This document shows, in pieces, positions 21,960 to 33,521 of a stretch of DNA of 64,000 nt. The notes beneath the pieces are model-generated. The model did no database searches. It saw nothing but the letters and a program-made list of their open reading frames with translations, and was not told where the DNA came from. The position numbers and the translations under genes are program-made. The stretch is from positions 1 through 64,000 of the forward strand of contig CANTFL010000033.1 in assembly GCA_947650285.1 (NCBI GenBank). Reading direction: 5' to 3'. This stretch comes from Hyaloperonospora brassicae (lineage: Eukaryota; Oomycota; Peronosporomycetes; Peronosporales; Peronosporaceae). Position 1 is the first letter of the stretch. Each line of letters starts with the position of its first letter.

Positions 21960-24900
21960 TTACAAACTATGGCGCAACTCGTCGCACAGCGCTCGTTCAC
22001 GTGCGTCAGGTGAGCTTGATGGCTTCTCGTCTTCCGTGGCGTTTTCTTTTTCTCTTGCGTCGCCTGTTGTGCTGCCAAGACCTTCTGACCGTGCAGCAGT
22101 CGGCTGCTTGCTCCACCACTCGCGAACATTGCGCTGGATCACCAGTGAGGCCAGAGCATGCGCCTTCATGCGAGCAAAGTGTTTACGACAGAGCACTCCC
22201 CGTGTGGCCGCTTGCAGCTTAATGGCTACGTGCTTCGTATGCAGAAAACTACGGCGAGCCAACATACTCCGCGTTGCGGCTTGGACAGTTATGGCGGCAC
22301 GCTCACGTTCTGACTGCGCGTGTACCTCAGAAGGAAGGTGTTTCGCAGCGTCTCGCTGCTCGATACTTTGTGTGGCTTCGCGAAGCTGTATTGTCGTCTC
22401 ACGCATGTTCCTGCAGTTCCGCTTGAGCAACCACGCGCGTATACCGTGCTGCAGTACTTTCACCTCGTCTTCCAGCGACTGCCTTTCTTCTGGTCCCATG
22501 AGTTCCATGGCTGCTTGGAGCTTGTTCAAACCTTCCTTGTTTTCAGCGATAACGCTATGAACATCCGAATCGGTTCGAGTTCCGGGCAGGACGAATCGCC
22601 CATCAGCAAGGTCAGCGGCATCCATGCCAGCTGTGCTTACGGGGGAGAAGCTGTGACCCACTGATGTCACTGAGCTGCTAGTGCTAGAAGCGGTCAGAGG
22701 GTCTTCCTCATCCATAGTCTCACGACGCCATGCAGCATTACCCGCCGAGTCTCGTGAGATGCTCAATGACAGTGCGCATTTGTCGTGCAAGCTCATCGTG
22801 GAAAAAGCCCCAAGTAGAAGCTTACGGTTGTGCTCCTGCGTTTCGCCTATCTGCAAGGGAACAAAGCACACATACAGATGTAACGAACAATTCAAACACG
22901 ATCACGAGTGCTGATCACTTACGCGAGAGGATGTCTTCGACGCTAAGCTTGCCACATACGGACTCTCACAGCGAGTTGAGTGAAAATGTAGTTGTCCTGT
23001 GCCAATCTCTCCGTAATCATTGCTCTCCAGAAGGCCCATGTCTCCTGCATCCATGTACGGCGTCGGCATGCCATCCATCTCCATAAGCGTTCCGTACATT
23101 TCATCGACAATACTCGTGTCGACAAGAGCACCGTCCCCCATGTAGCGATGCAATTTGGCTGCAGCGTCCATGTGGCCAGACTTTTCAGCACGATCAGCAG
23201 CAGTCAAGCCTTCAAAATCGAGGGCTTGCAAATCTGCCCCAGACTGCTGCAACACGTCGATCACTTGGTCGTGACCACATCCTGCTGCCAAGTGAAGCGC
23301 TGTCTGCCCTTGAGTACTTTGTTGGTTGATTTGTACGCCGTGGGCAAGCAGAAGAGGCACCAATCGAGAGTAATTGTAAAAGCTCACATAGTGCAACAAA
23401 CTCAAGCCAGCTTCATCGAGCGAATTGAGCTCCTCCAGCAACTCCTCGCTCGTATGTGCAACTGTTACAAGCTGATGCACGACGCGCACCAGTAGTTGCT
23501 CGGAAAGCTGCTCCAACTCATTGTCACTTAGCGCCTCGATCGTACAGTCGTCCAAAGACGCCGATGTATCGCCGAAAGAAGTCAACGAGGCTGGCGGTCC
23601 GTCGCGTATGCTTGGTTGAGGAACTGGCTCACCCGTGAGCTGTTCTTGGCAGGTTGACGCACAGGTCTTTCCAGATATCTGCTTACTCGGTAGAGCTGGT
23701 CCGCCGCTCACATCAGCAAATATGTCTTTCTCACCACTGGAACTTACTGACACACCAGAGCTGAGATTCTCAACTGCAGACGACTCCACAGCTTTTATCT
23801 GTATCGCTTGGTGAAACTCGGACAATCGCTCAACGACCCGAATCTTGCACTGCCGTTCGTCGACTAGTCACACATTGCACCAAACAGTTACGGTATGAGC
23901 TTTTGCGGTGAGCGCCGGATGAAGAAATGACGGCAAACAACTTACGATCCGACTCAACGTATGTCGACAACGACCGGTTCGATCCTAGAAAATTGTTCAG
24001 CGGCCGATTGCTATCAACAACGGGATGGGAATGACTAGCACGAGATCGAACTCGCTTGCCCGTGCCGAAGGCGCTGTGTGCAGAACGGGATACTGCAAGT
24101 TTAGGCAGGTCAACAGCTTCCTCTACTGCACAAACGTGTCCATCCGTCGCTCCTTCGCCCACAAGCGATGGAGACGCCTGTCGGTAACTTCGGTAGGTGA
24201 ACTTTCTTCTCTGTGATAGCTGAAAAGCCTCTTGTTGTAGACTTTCGATCCGATGACATACGTACATGTCGACAATGCCGGTATCTATACAACCAGGAGC
24301 TGGGTCCACACAAAGTGCAGCATCGTCGCGGATACAAGAGTATGAGTATCGTGCGCGGGTGCCAACTACTACGAAACTCGACATGCGCGAAACAAGTACC
24401 TGTACAACGTAGCATCGTGTCCGAAACCACTTCTGCGCGAGTTCGTTTGGCACCAAACTGCACAAACAAATTCGTGGTATCGTGCGCGACACCCTCTGGA
24501 AGGCTCGCTGCCAGACAGATCAAAACCTTGGCCCCACCGTCTTTGAAGTCCCAGTCAGGCGAGAAATCAGAAATTTTAGTCAGGAAGGGTTGCCGGCCTT
24601 TCGATCCGAAAGTACGCTCTTCGAGAGAATCGGCACAGCCCAGGTCATACATTCGGTCGTCTGCATGAAATTCTGCGCTCTTCTCGTCCATTTTGCCCCC
24701 CTTCAGCAACGCTATGTTTGCATCAAAATTGTGTACCGACAACGTCTGAGATTTTGTTGCTCGGGGCCCCGAATCCGTTATGTCGAAGCAGCCTAGACAC
24801 AAAATTACAACAGAAGACTAATGGTCACGTAACCGAATAAATACTCGACGCATATCGACACCGTGTACATACTTTTCACGATGGATTCAGCTGTTTCGTC

Positions 24901-25713
24901 AGGTGCCACAAAGTTCAGTGGACGTTGTTGCTGGAGCGGTGACATCGATACAGCAGCAGCGGGCAACGACCGATCGATTTCGTTACTCGACTTGCTTACG
25001 CGTGTCGACACTCGAGGTCCCACTCCACCTCTGTTCATCTCGTCAAAGTAGTGCACAAGGACAATGTGTTTCGTGGAATCCCGTATGTAGTAGATCCTAC
25101 GATGGAATGACTACAAGCAACTCATCAGAAACAGCAAGTCGATATCCACGATGAAGATGCATCGAAAAACTTCCAGTTCGTACCGCAACGACTAACTTAC
25201 GGAAATCTCGGCCGAATGCACATAACTTCCCAAGATGATGACCTCTCGGTTGATCACGAGCTTTGCGCGGTCCTCACGAACCTGCGTGTCACACAAAAAG
25301 CCTGCATCAGTACGGCGTTGTAGCAGCAGCAGCAGCAAAACATGGCATCAACACACAAAAAGCACCGCCGCACCCGTCCACTCTTGTCTTTGCGCTTCTG
25401 CCAACGCCATCCATCTTTCTTGTAGTCCGAGACCTCCAGTGTGTTGTAGAACAGCAACGTGCCGCCTGTCCACACGCCGATAGAGTACCGTAAGTGACAA
25501 TCCGTCGATAACGGATACTCGTAAACAATGCCTCAAAAAGCTCTTTTTTCCATTACGCGACCAGCGAGACGTACTTGGTGGCCGTGGCTGCGCCGAGCAG
25601 ACCAGCGGGACGCTCACCTGCTTGTAGTGCAGCAAGAGGAACGCCAGCTCGTCCTTCACGAGCCACCGCCGAGTCGCTTCGTTGCGCAGAAAGGCTGCGC
25701 GCGCTTGGGTCAT
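21960..25713 (-). CDS. CAMTA-type calmodulin-binding transcription activator
   Basis: Model complement(join(21960..22850, 22923..23863, 23946..24368, 24400..24792, 24873..25110, 25201..25281, 25374..25465, 25575..25713)), 1065 residues. Domains in family order: a CG-1 DNA-binding domain (about 1-125; RRWLVKDELAFLLLHYKQ, RPPSGTLLFYN, YKKDGWRWQKRKDKSGR, YYIRDSTKHIVLVHYF); a TIG/IPT domain (about 256-330; KISDFSPDWDFKDGGAKVLI); ankyrin repeats (about 606-681; GQTALHLAAGCGH); and at least three IQ-type calmodulin sites (about 953-1016; ITVQAATRSMLARR, AIKLQAATRGVLCRK). Such factors couple Ca2+/calmodulin to transcription. Seven gaps separate the exons. Six are normal introns. The seventh, 24369-24399, is only 31 nt and may instead be a single-base insertion at the GG near 24399-24400. 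An in-frame ATG at 25809 would add 32 residues. Confidence 0.9.
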
Positions 25714-26348
25714 TCGCCCGCTGGGTCGTGTCACGTCGTGGCGTTTCGTGACAGTCAGTAAACGAAACAGTGACTCCCGCCGTGTCGCAGAGTTGTTTTT
25801 ATTCTGCAAAAAGCAAAAGGTGCGAACTGATGATGGGCGACCGTCGAAAGTGTTTCAGTATAGTGGCGAAGGGCCGTATCAGTGTTTCCACGGGGTGAAA
25901 ACGAGTCAGCGTAGAAACCGAATGCGGGAAGCATACGGCACGCATATTCCCAAGCCGTGTGTACATACCAGTTTCTAGCTTCATGGTCATATCGACACTA
26001 GCATACGCTCGCTCGCTCTCCTAGAGCAGGGGTTGTCGTAGTGCCAAGATACTCAGTCGAAATGGTCGTACAGATGCATTCGACTTTCTGCTATTATTCA
26101 GTCAGCTGCGGCAGGTTCGACTGCAAGTCGAAGTGAAGCCGCAATAGTGAGGCACTTACTGCGCTCTCCACCTCATATGCTGACCGAGCTTGACGCATCA
26201 TCCGCATGACTACAGAGCGCTCCACACTGCCCATGATCCTTCGTCAGTACGTTACCGCGACAATCTCCACGCTGTCAGTCACTTTACCAGTTGCTGTATC
26301 GGATGCGCCGCTTGCGCTCGTGCAGCGACATGTGCTCAGATAGTCGTC
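25714..26348. other. Intergenic region upstream of CAMTA
   Basis: 635 bp between the CAMTA start and the 3' end of the next minus-strand gene. No coding signal or repeat was recognised. It presumably holds the CAMTA promoter, but no motif stands out. Confidence 0.4.
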
Positions 26349-27384
26349 TTACAGCTGCAGAAGAAGTCCCAGCATCGTCCACGCCCACGCGAAATTCTCG
26401 GACGTGGTCTCGAGCCCCCATAGACCGAGTTTGCCCGCTATACGCTGCGAAGACGCTGCCGTGCTGAAGTCCACGTTTCCATCTCCCCCATCCTCAGGCT
26501 TCCAAGTGAAACACACGACTAGGGGAGACGCCACCGAAGTGGGTAATCTGGGCAGCTGCGCGTTGTTGCTTGCTCGCCATCTTCTTCTCATGCCAAGCAC
26601 AGCGCTCGGGGTCCTGCATTGTGTCTACTTGCCACGCAGTGTTCGGCACACGCACCAACTTGGCCGTCGTAGGGGACGTAGTGTTGGCATACAGCTGCTG
26701 GTACACTGCGATAGTGGCCACTTCTTCAATACCTGCAACTCAGCCGATCCCCTCGACCTCGAGGCGCAACGCGTCGCCCGTCAAAACAAAGCCCACTTTG
26801 GCCAGTTGCTCCAGGTTCCACAGCGCGAGTGTGTTCCACGGCGACGTCAACCCACTCAGTTCAATCGGCTGGCTCTCAGGATCCGGCTGGAAGTCGTGGC
26901 CCGGCATTGCCGCGCCTACCACGAGGTCACGCGAGTGGTCAAAATGCGAGTGTAGCAACTCGATGCTCGTCGTATCGACGTCCATTTCGAGCGACTGCAA
27001 GAGCAAAGAGGTGGCCTTTGGAAACTGCTCGGCCGCTGTCTTGATCAACGCGTTCAAAGCCGGCACGAACTTCCCCCAATAAAGCATAGGAATGATCCTC
27101 ACTCGACCAAAAAATGGTCGTACACTCGTCTCACGCTGCAGGTGAGTGCAGAGCTCGCGCACGGACGCGATAAAGTCGTCAGTCGTAGATACATGAGCAG
27201 CTGTGAGCGATCCGGCCATGGCGATGGGAAGACCGACAGCGATCAGGATCCCGCCATCGGCATACGTGGCTGCACGGTCGCAGAATGCAAGCACTTGGTT
27301 AAGTACCTTGGCGACGTCGATACGCTTGTGCTGCGAGTGGCTGTGCCAATGGAGGCGCGCGCCGACCACGACCTCTCCTGCCAT
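26349..27384 (-). pseudogene. Unknown conserved-looking protein gene with a stop and a frameshift
   Basis: Reading from ATG 27384 (MAGEVVVGARLHWHSHSQ), a protein-like frame runs 214 codons to TGA at 26742-26740. The same frame then continues cleanly for about 80 more codons (GIEEVATIAVYQQLY, VRVPNTAWQVDTMQDPERCAWHEKK). Near 26500-26520 the protein-like reading moves by one base into a frame ending VDFSTAASS...GLWGLETTSENFAWAW at 26349. The TGA reads naturally as GGA (EGIG-G-VAGIEE). No GT-AG intron of usable length removes it in frame. I do not recognise the family. It is a soluble mixed alpha/beta-like sequence with no signal peptide. It may be a recent pseudogene, or an intact gene with two sequence errors. 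It is the last gene before the transposon block. Confidence 0.6.
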
Positions 27385-27897
27385 TTGCTCGCTTGTTGAG
27401 ACCCGATTCTTTTCTGAGAACCTGAGACGACAGTCGTACAATTCAATGTGCTAGAGAAAGGCTTATTTGCTCCGAGGTGCGATCGATCACAGTAAAGTAC
27501 TTCTTCTATACTGTGAGAATCGCGACGAGGAAGGTAATAAATGCAGTGCGGACAGGAATGATATGACCATCAAATCTTTTCGACACATTAACACAAATAA
27601 ATCGAATAAGGGGCGTAAATATAGCCAATCGAAAGCGCTGGCGTTGGACAAGAGCATTATGGTTGCGACATTACTTTTAAAAATTGGAGGCCTACAGCCC
27701 CAGGAACGCCAAGAAAAATGGAGAGGGCAGTAAAATATTGATATAGCCACCAAGCATCGCCGCGTTATATGTCACCGTCACGGCGTTGTTTTGGGTCCGT
27801 TTGCTTTTGCTGCAATGCCTGCTTGCTGACGCTACTATGTATGATCCTATTGTCTACAGAAGTATACCGAGAGGCAATAAATGAAAGGGAAAAGAGA

Positions 27898-28826
27898 TGA
27901 GAAATGTGATAGCCTTTGATGAGACAAAAATAAGTCATCAAGAAATTGCTCGACGCATGGGTCGATCTCGAGGCGTTAAACACTTCTTGAACGACCCCGT
28001 CGCCTACGGTGCGTATAAACCAGCCGGAAGACCACTAGTTGTGATTGAAATGACTCGACGCCGACTCCTCACGGGATGAATTATGTAACGGGGCAGCCCG
28101 TTACATGGAAGTGTCACTTCAAAAGAAAGTGACAACAAAGAATATTAAGTGAATATTCTTTGAACAATATCACCGGTGATGGTGATATTGATTAAGCGAC
28201 CAAAGGGTCAGCTCATTGGTTGATATAGTGATGATATGAACCCACCAATCGCCGCAGGAGCGCGCAATGAGTGGTGACGAGACGTCACCATACACTCAGT
28301 TATATTAACATAATTAAGTCAGGTTAAACAGAGAGACAGTAGCAAAAATACTTAATTATATTAATACAACAGTTTTACTTTTTCCCTACCCTACGCTTCC
28401 TCGTTCGCCTCGTGTACGTCTGTCGGGGAACCCAAAACCCTTGCGTTAAGTTCACGCAAGGGTGTGCCCCGTTACAAATTAGCTGCACGAGAGATCCATG
28501 CGCAACTGGAACTTCCTGTAAGCGTATCTAGAGTCAAGCAGCTTCTAAACGAAAGCCATACGCTCAAGTTACTCAAGCGTAGATTTGGACCAGTTCTTAC
28601 CAAAAGGAACACAACAGCTCGTGTTTAATGATGTGCTAAGAGATGCTGTCTCTCCCGTAAAGATTGCACCAAAACTATTTTTCGGACGAAAAGAAGTTTA
28701 GTCTGGATAGACCAAATGGATTCCAAGGCTATTGGCATGCCTAAAGGAAAGAAAAACATTTTTTTCGACTCGTCAATCCGGTGCTGGCTCGGTTATGGTA
28801 TCGATAAATAACATTAACTCTTCCAC
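27898..28826 (+). pseudogene. Tc1/mariner transposase fragment
   Basis: The N-terminal helix-turn-helix region (SHQEIARRMGRSRGVKHFL, then GRPLVV, near 27930-28050) is interrupted at 28084-28476. It resumes as REIHAQLELPVSVSRVKQLL (28490-28550) and SDEKKFSLDRPNGFQGYWHA (about 28685-28745), the block around the first catalytic Asp of mariner-like transposases. It then runs RKEKN..STRQSGAGSVMV. Frames shift at the insertion, near 28620 and near 28755, and the second and third catalytic acids are absent. The reading before the LTR already ends in TGA at 28077-28079, so decay involves more than the insertion. Confidence 0.8.
28084..28476 (+). mobile_element. Solo LTR (393 bp) with 5-bp target duplication
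   Basis: Starts TGTAACGGGG and ends CCCCGTTACA, a perfect 10-bp inverted terminus. It is flanked on both sides by AATTA (28079-28083 and 28477-28481). There is no internal region, so it is a solo LTR left by LTR-LTR recombination. The first 240 bp match the reverse-oriented copy at 1-224. The superfamily (Copia or Gypsy) cannot be assigned from the LTR alone. Confidence 0.93.
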
Positions 28827-29146
28827 CTCACTCGAATTACGCATTGTATTTATTGACCAATAGGTTGAGTGTGTTGATATTAAATTATTTTACAGCAAAT
28901 CAAATCGAGTAAATGCAATATTTAGGACCAATCAGAGAGTAGATGGCAAGTGAGGCTCTCATGGCACCTCTTCGACGTATCGGGTCGGACAGAGCAGTGG
29001 GGTTATTGCTATCACTGTACAACACTAAGATAGTCTCATATCTCACAAATATTACCCAAACGCCGACATCCCCGACGAAGACGAGTCGCTCGCATACTTC
29101 ATAAATAACACCCAAGCCCCGACATCTCCGATAAAAAAAGATCAGT

Positions 29147-30690
29147 ATGACCAACCTCGCACCTCCCAACACGAAGTGTGCTCGTGATAACGCAGCACGC
29201 TCGTTTTTGAAGTTCCTCGAGGAGGAAGAGGTTAGTTGGGACTACCTGCAACACTACATGCAGCGCGAGAGGGCACCTCTTGTCTTATAAGCTGTGGTGG
29301 ACAAGCTCGGCATGTATCTCGCGCTCGAGGAGGGCCAAAAGGAACAGCTTTTAGCTCGACACTCGGTAATGCAGTACTTTTGACAGGCCAAGATCTGATT
29401 GAAGGACCAGTTCCCATAGAATCGAGCCGCGGTCGACAAGAACCTGCACAAGAAGGGAAAGACGCTGGAATGCCATTGCATAAAGCGTGATTCAGGATTG
29501 TTTGTGAACAAGGCCCCAGCGTGCACAAAATAGGATCTCAAGAAAATGATAGAGTACTTGTATTCCACTGCGGTTACAGGTGCTAACTACGATGATGCGG
29601 CGCTGTTGTGTCTACTTTGGTTCCTCCCCGGGCGCGCATTGGACCTCAAAATTCTGCGGAAGGCGAACCTGTCTATTGGCTCGGGCGACATATTCTTCGT
29701 CCGTTTTATTCGCATCAAGACTTCGGAAGAGCAAGGTCTCTCGCTCTTTCCTGAAAAAGACTTCGCCATGTGTCCTCTACTTACCATTTCAATTGCCCTT
29801 GTGACCTACTAATCGCCTAATATATCAGTACTAAGTCAGATCCCTGAGCGGCCGGCTGTCTCGCAGTCCACGTTGGCCCCGGCAACTTTGCTCATCGATG
29901 TGCTTGGTAACCCAGAGGATATGGTATCTTTGAAGGACACGTCTTCCGCCGCTACAAAGAAGGATAACATCCCAGACACCGCTCCTGGTGTTCACAGCTA
30001 CTTCAACAGTGTTCTTGATCGGATCGCGGTAAAAGCAGGCGTATCCGAGCGCTTGACATCTCACTCTTTTTGGCGTGGAGGGGGACAGCATGCAAATGAG
30101 GCCGGGTTGTACGTACAGTGGATCTTTTACTTAGAGGCGTGACATGATATTGTAGGACAAGTCCTTCGCGTACGTCTTCAATATACCGTTTAAAGACCAT
30201 ATGGCTGCTCGGGTCTTGAGTGGGTAACACCCTGATGCAGTCGTCTCTCTTCTATTGCTCGATGTATTAGATTCCTACACTCAGACAAAGTAACAGCCTG
30301 TTGCGAAAGCGCTCATTAACGCGTCTCACGGCCTAACGACTCCATAGTACAAAGTGAAGTGAAGGGTGCTTGAAACGCTTATCGCTTACCTGATGCGTCA
30401 ATATGCATCATAGAAGAGTTTCAAGGAAGACGTGTAGTCACACGTATGGAAGAGTGCGTAATACGGCAAGGTTACTCCATCAACGAGATTCTAGCTTGGT
30501 CATCGCATCTTGCCTGCAACACGGGAAGAAGTCTGCAACCAAACCCCATCAAGGCTCAGCCAGGCACGAGAAACGTAACGAAACACCCAATATTGTAGTG
30601 AATCCGCCTTGGTTGAAAAATTAATACAGCTTAATCACAAGCTCGACTATCGCATGTCAACCCTGGAAGCTAAATTCTACAACAAGGCAT
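29147..30690 (+). pseudogene. Crypton-type tyrosine recombinase pseudogene
   Basis: One frame from ATG 29147 to 29809 reads as a recombinase N-terminal and core region (ARSFLKFLEEEEVSWDYL, LCLLWFLPGRALDLKIL, FVRFIRIKTSEEQGLSLFP). It is broken by five in-frame stops: 29288, 29381, 29396, 29417 and 29531. After the stop at 29810 the homology resumes (29850-30140). This part has TSHSFWRGGGQHANEAG, the tyrosine-recombinase box II, where the expected H-x-x-R has Trp for Arg. A shifted frame follows (KSFAYVFNIPFKDHMAARVLSG, near 30152-30220), then decayed C-terminal sequence to about 30690. Cryptons move through a YR enzyme without terminal repeats, so element borders cannot be placed. Clearly inactive. 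Confidence 0.75.
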
Positions 30691-30802
30691 AGCATAAAGA
30701 TACAAACGAGTGAAGTGATGATACAAGCGATGAATTAACAGCAAAAAGATGCCGAATGAGTAGATCAACAAACCTGAAGGAAGTATGGTTTTACTGGTAT
30801 GC

Positions 30803-31065
30803 TCAGGAATCCCAAATTTTAAATCCGTCCGATAGCTCCAGCAAGCGCACATGATCCACCTTCAAACTGGTGGCTGCATATACGAAGATTTTTCTTGATG
30901 ATGGCTTCGTAATTGACGAAAGTTTCATTGTCATGTATGCAATCAAAGCTTCAATGTCATCCATAGTTCTACCATGACATAGAAAGCACAAGCCACGGAT
31001 CAGTTGGTAGCATCGGTCCGTAAAGATGTCTGCCATTTGTTCATCAGATGGCTATCTGATGAACT
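30803..31065 (-). pseudogene. Relic of Copia RNase H C-terminus
   Basis: On the minus strand the stretch reads SDEQMADIFTDRCYQLIRGL (from about 31057). It resembles the EQ-x-ADIFTK hallmark closing Copia pol polyproteins, and EHPHACELPVKFIR precedes it in a neighbouring frame. The first 130 bp are duplicated in inverted orientation near 49990-50124, where they join the same flanking sequence. The match is short, so the assignment is moderate. Confidence 0.4.
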
Positions 31066-33102
31066 TCACGGGGAGTTCACAAGCGTGAGGGTGCTCTACA
31101 TTGAGTGGGATAGCTATACTCGCGTATCGTCGTTTTAAGGATAGCACGAGAACACAGTGTAGCTAGTTTGCACTGTAAAGCAATCTTCTTGATGATGTAT
31201 TGGAACACAGGCAGAGGCGAGTGTCCACCACTGGATCAAGTCGAGTGGAATGGGTCATGTATGCATGCTCAGCGGGCAGCCTCCAAGTAAAAGTAAAACG
31301 GTTTCCCAGAAGCGGCAACACGGTAATCCTAGGTAGACTGGAGAGTCGATCGTAGAGGATCTGGATCTGGCGGTGTAACATATTCGGAAGACTTCGTGGG
31401 ATAAGTTTCACGCAATTGAGGAAGAAATTCCTCAAGCATTACTTGATGAGGGAACAAGTCCTTAGCGACCTGAGGAAGTAATTACCCGTCAGCCTGTGGG
31501 GTAAATGATCCCAGGAAGTTATCGAGACTCTGGATGTCTTGTTAAATGACGGATCGAGCGTATAAGAGCCTACGCTTGATCTTGTAGCACATCCGAAGTT
31601 GACTTCGTAGATAACTCAAATGCCAACGTTAAATTAGAAACGGTGCAAACGTGATATGCGCCATGGAAAGACCAGCAGATATGCGCATTCGTCACAGAGA
31701 ACGAGTTTGTGGCAGATATTCGGTCGGCAACAGTATTTGCTGAGAACGAACGGGCTCTCAGCAGCTCATCGATGGACGAAAGTGTCCTCAATCAGAAGAA
31801 TTGACTAAGGGATGCACCTCTCAATCCTGGGAGTGTCTTGCGGCATATCCTTTGTATATAGATTTGTTCGACAATCAAAGATATCTTTCCCGATCCAGTA
31901 CCGTTCAAGCTATCAACGTATAAAGTCACTTGACACAAAACCGCGATAAAACCGGGCTTGAAGAACTGTGTCATGAAGCAGCGGCTACTGTTTCTGTGAA
32001 AAAGTACGAGAGATCGACAAGTTCTTTGCCGATCGCTTCGTAGAGGTCCAAGTGAGGGAGTCAACTCCCCCACATAGTTCTCGAAATACTGTGTGCGTAA
32101 AACCACAGGTGAGTGGCGGATTGTGCACGCATTCAACAAGTTGAATGCTGCAACGAAACCGGATCAAACGCCAATACCGAGGAAGGACGTAATTACAGAT
32201 GGTATGTCAAATAGTACCATGTTTTCGTATATGTACTGACGTATGGCTTTTATCGGATCCTCATGCGTGAACGGGGAATCCCGTACACGGCCGTAAGCAC
32301 TCCCAGCAGTATACTCTGGATGTAGATAGTGATACCACAAGGGATAAGCAAACTACCTGCCGCATTCAATAGATGTGTGACAAATATGTTACGATCGGTG
32401 CATGGTTTTGCAAAGAGGTACTCCAACCATGTATTCGTTTATCGCAGCGATAATGGACGGAAAGACGGACGTGGAGGTTCATCGACTGCATGTTCGTCAG
32501 GTTCTTACACTTATAAGTAAACATAATTGGTACTCCAACCTCAAATAGTGCGTATTCGCAGCTAGCAAATACCACTTATCGAATGCATCGGTAAACACGG
32601 CGGATCAAGATGACCACATCCTGGCCGGTACCAGTAGATGCCAAGGTACTCGAAATATTTCTTGGTCCAGCGGTTTACTTTTACAAGAACTTGCGCAAGT
32701 CCGCCGATGTATGACCGCTCGTCTTTCTCATTTGTTTAATATAAACAAGAAGTAGTCTTCAAGTGCTGAGTTTCATCACTCTTTGAAGGTATCGAAAACA
32801 GGTTAATACAATCGCCTGTATTGGTGGTATCACATCAAGATAGACTATTCTATGTGGTCTATGACGCCCCCAGCGATATCTTAATTGACTGTGCTCTGAT
32901 GAAGTATGACACACACCGGCGCGTTCTGCGCCGTCTATTATCAGCTGCATCGGCTGCAACCGGTCGAGCGTCATCAACCAGTTCATGACGAGAAGAATTT
33001 GCCATGAAGTATACAATAGCTCAGTTTTGCGTCTATCTACTCATAGATAAGCCGTTGATTGTTCTTACGGACCATTCGACAGTTCTCGCGGCCATGAAAA
33101 GT
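30934..33102 (+). repeat. Left arm of a 2.2-kb inverted duplication
   Basis: The reverse complement of this segment matches 47955-50124 at high identity (about 97-98% by eye). For example, the 90-codon minus-strand frame at 31163-31435 differs from plus 49622-49894 by one residue (Leu versus Arg), and 32366-32575 matches 48484-48693 with three differences. Identity ends sharply near AAAAGTCC at 33102. At the other end it fades near 30934. Both arms carry the same damaged Copia and Gypsy pieces in the same arrangement. Confidence 0.9.
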
Positions 33103-33250
33103 CCCCACTTCTTGCAAAGGACGGGCAAATTGGTTGCTTTTCTTCGCAGAGCATAACTTCTTTGTAAGTTTAAAATTTGGAATATAGAATGGCGTCCCTG
33201 ATGTTTAATCGCTCCGAACGATATTCTGACATTGTGTGAGCATCGAAAGT
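31560..33250 (+). pseudogene. Gypsy pol relic (RT and RNase H)
   Basis: In shifting frames the plus strand reads as Gypsy reverse transcriptase. KVREIDKFFADRFVEVQVRES (about 32000-32060) is followed by WRIVHAFNKLNAATKPDQTPIPRKD (32113-32187), RILMRERGIPYTAVSTPSS (32260-32315) and DGKTDVEVHRLHVRQVLTLIS (32450-32520). An RNase H part then reads PLIVLTDHSTVLAAMKSPHFLQ (33052-33115). Many stops and frame changes separate the pieces. The sister copy is on the minus strand at 46560-49500. Active-site residues of RT are not preserved in any single frame. Confidence 0.8.
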
Positions 33251-33521
33251 TAGAATGCTATTGCAACGCCAATTCGCAGTGTCCGATCATTGAGTCTGTT
33301 TTAAAGACGTATAACAGGGTCCTGCACAAGTATCACTGACTTGTGCGTCTGATGGATACCGTTTCAATCCATACCGGCATGCCATGAGGCGTATATGCCG
33401 TCATTGAAACACTAAGCAAATTAGAATGTACTGCTACACAATACAGCTGTCGTCTGCAAAAGACCATAAGCCGCATTTTTTACTATATACTAATCTGTGA
33501 CTATGATTCATGGTTGAGTGT

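Larger units (their letters stand above)
27728..28895 (+). mobile_element. Tc1/mariner element, internally deleted, split by an LTR insertion
   Basis: The ends are imperfect inverted repeats starting CAGTAAAATA at 27728 and, on the other strand from 28895, CTGTAAAATA. They match over about 20 of 25 bases. CAGT-type termini are usual for Tc1/mariner. Subtracting the 393-bp LTR and its 5-bp target duplication leaves about 770 bp, well short of the usual 1.2-1.4 kb. The transposase stops matching just after its first catalytic block, so the 3' half was deleted. Flanking TA dinucleotides are not preserved. Confidence 0.65.

Noticed and set aside
26740..26742. TGA in the unknown gene as a selenocysteine codon
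   Set aside because: The local context suggests Gly (GGA), no SECIS-like structure was seen, and a frameshift follows anyway.
225..27384. RXLR, CRN or other effector genes in the gene island
   Set aside because: No short secreted protein with RXLR-EER or LFLAK motifs was seen; the only clear signal peptide belongs to the GH17 enzyme.
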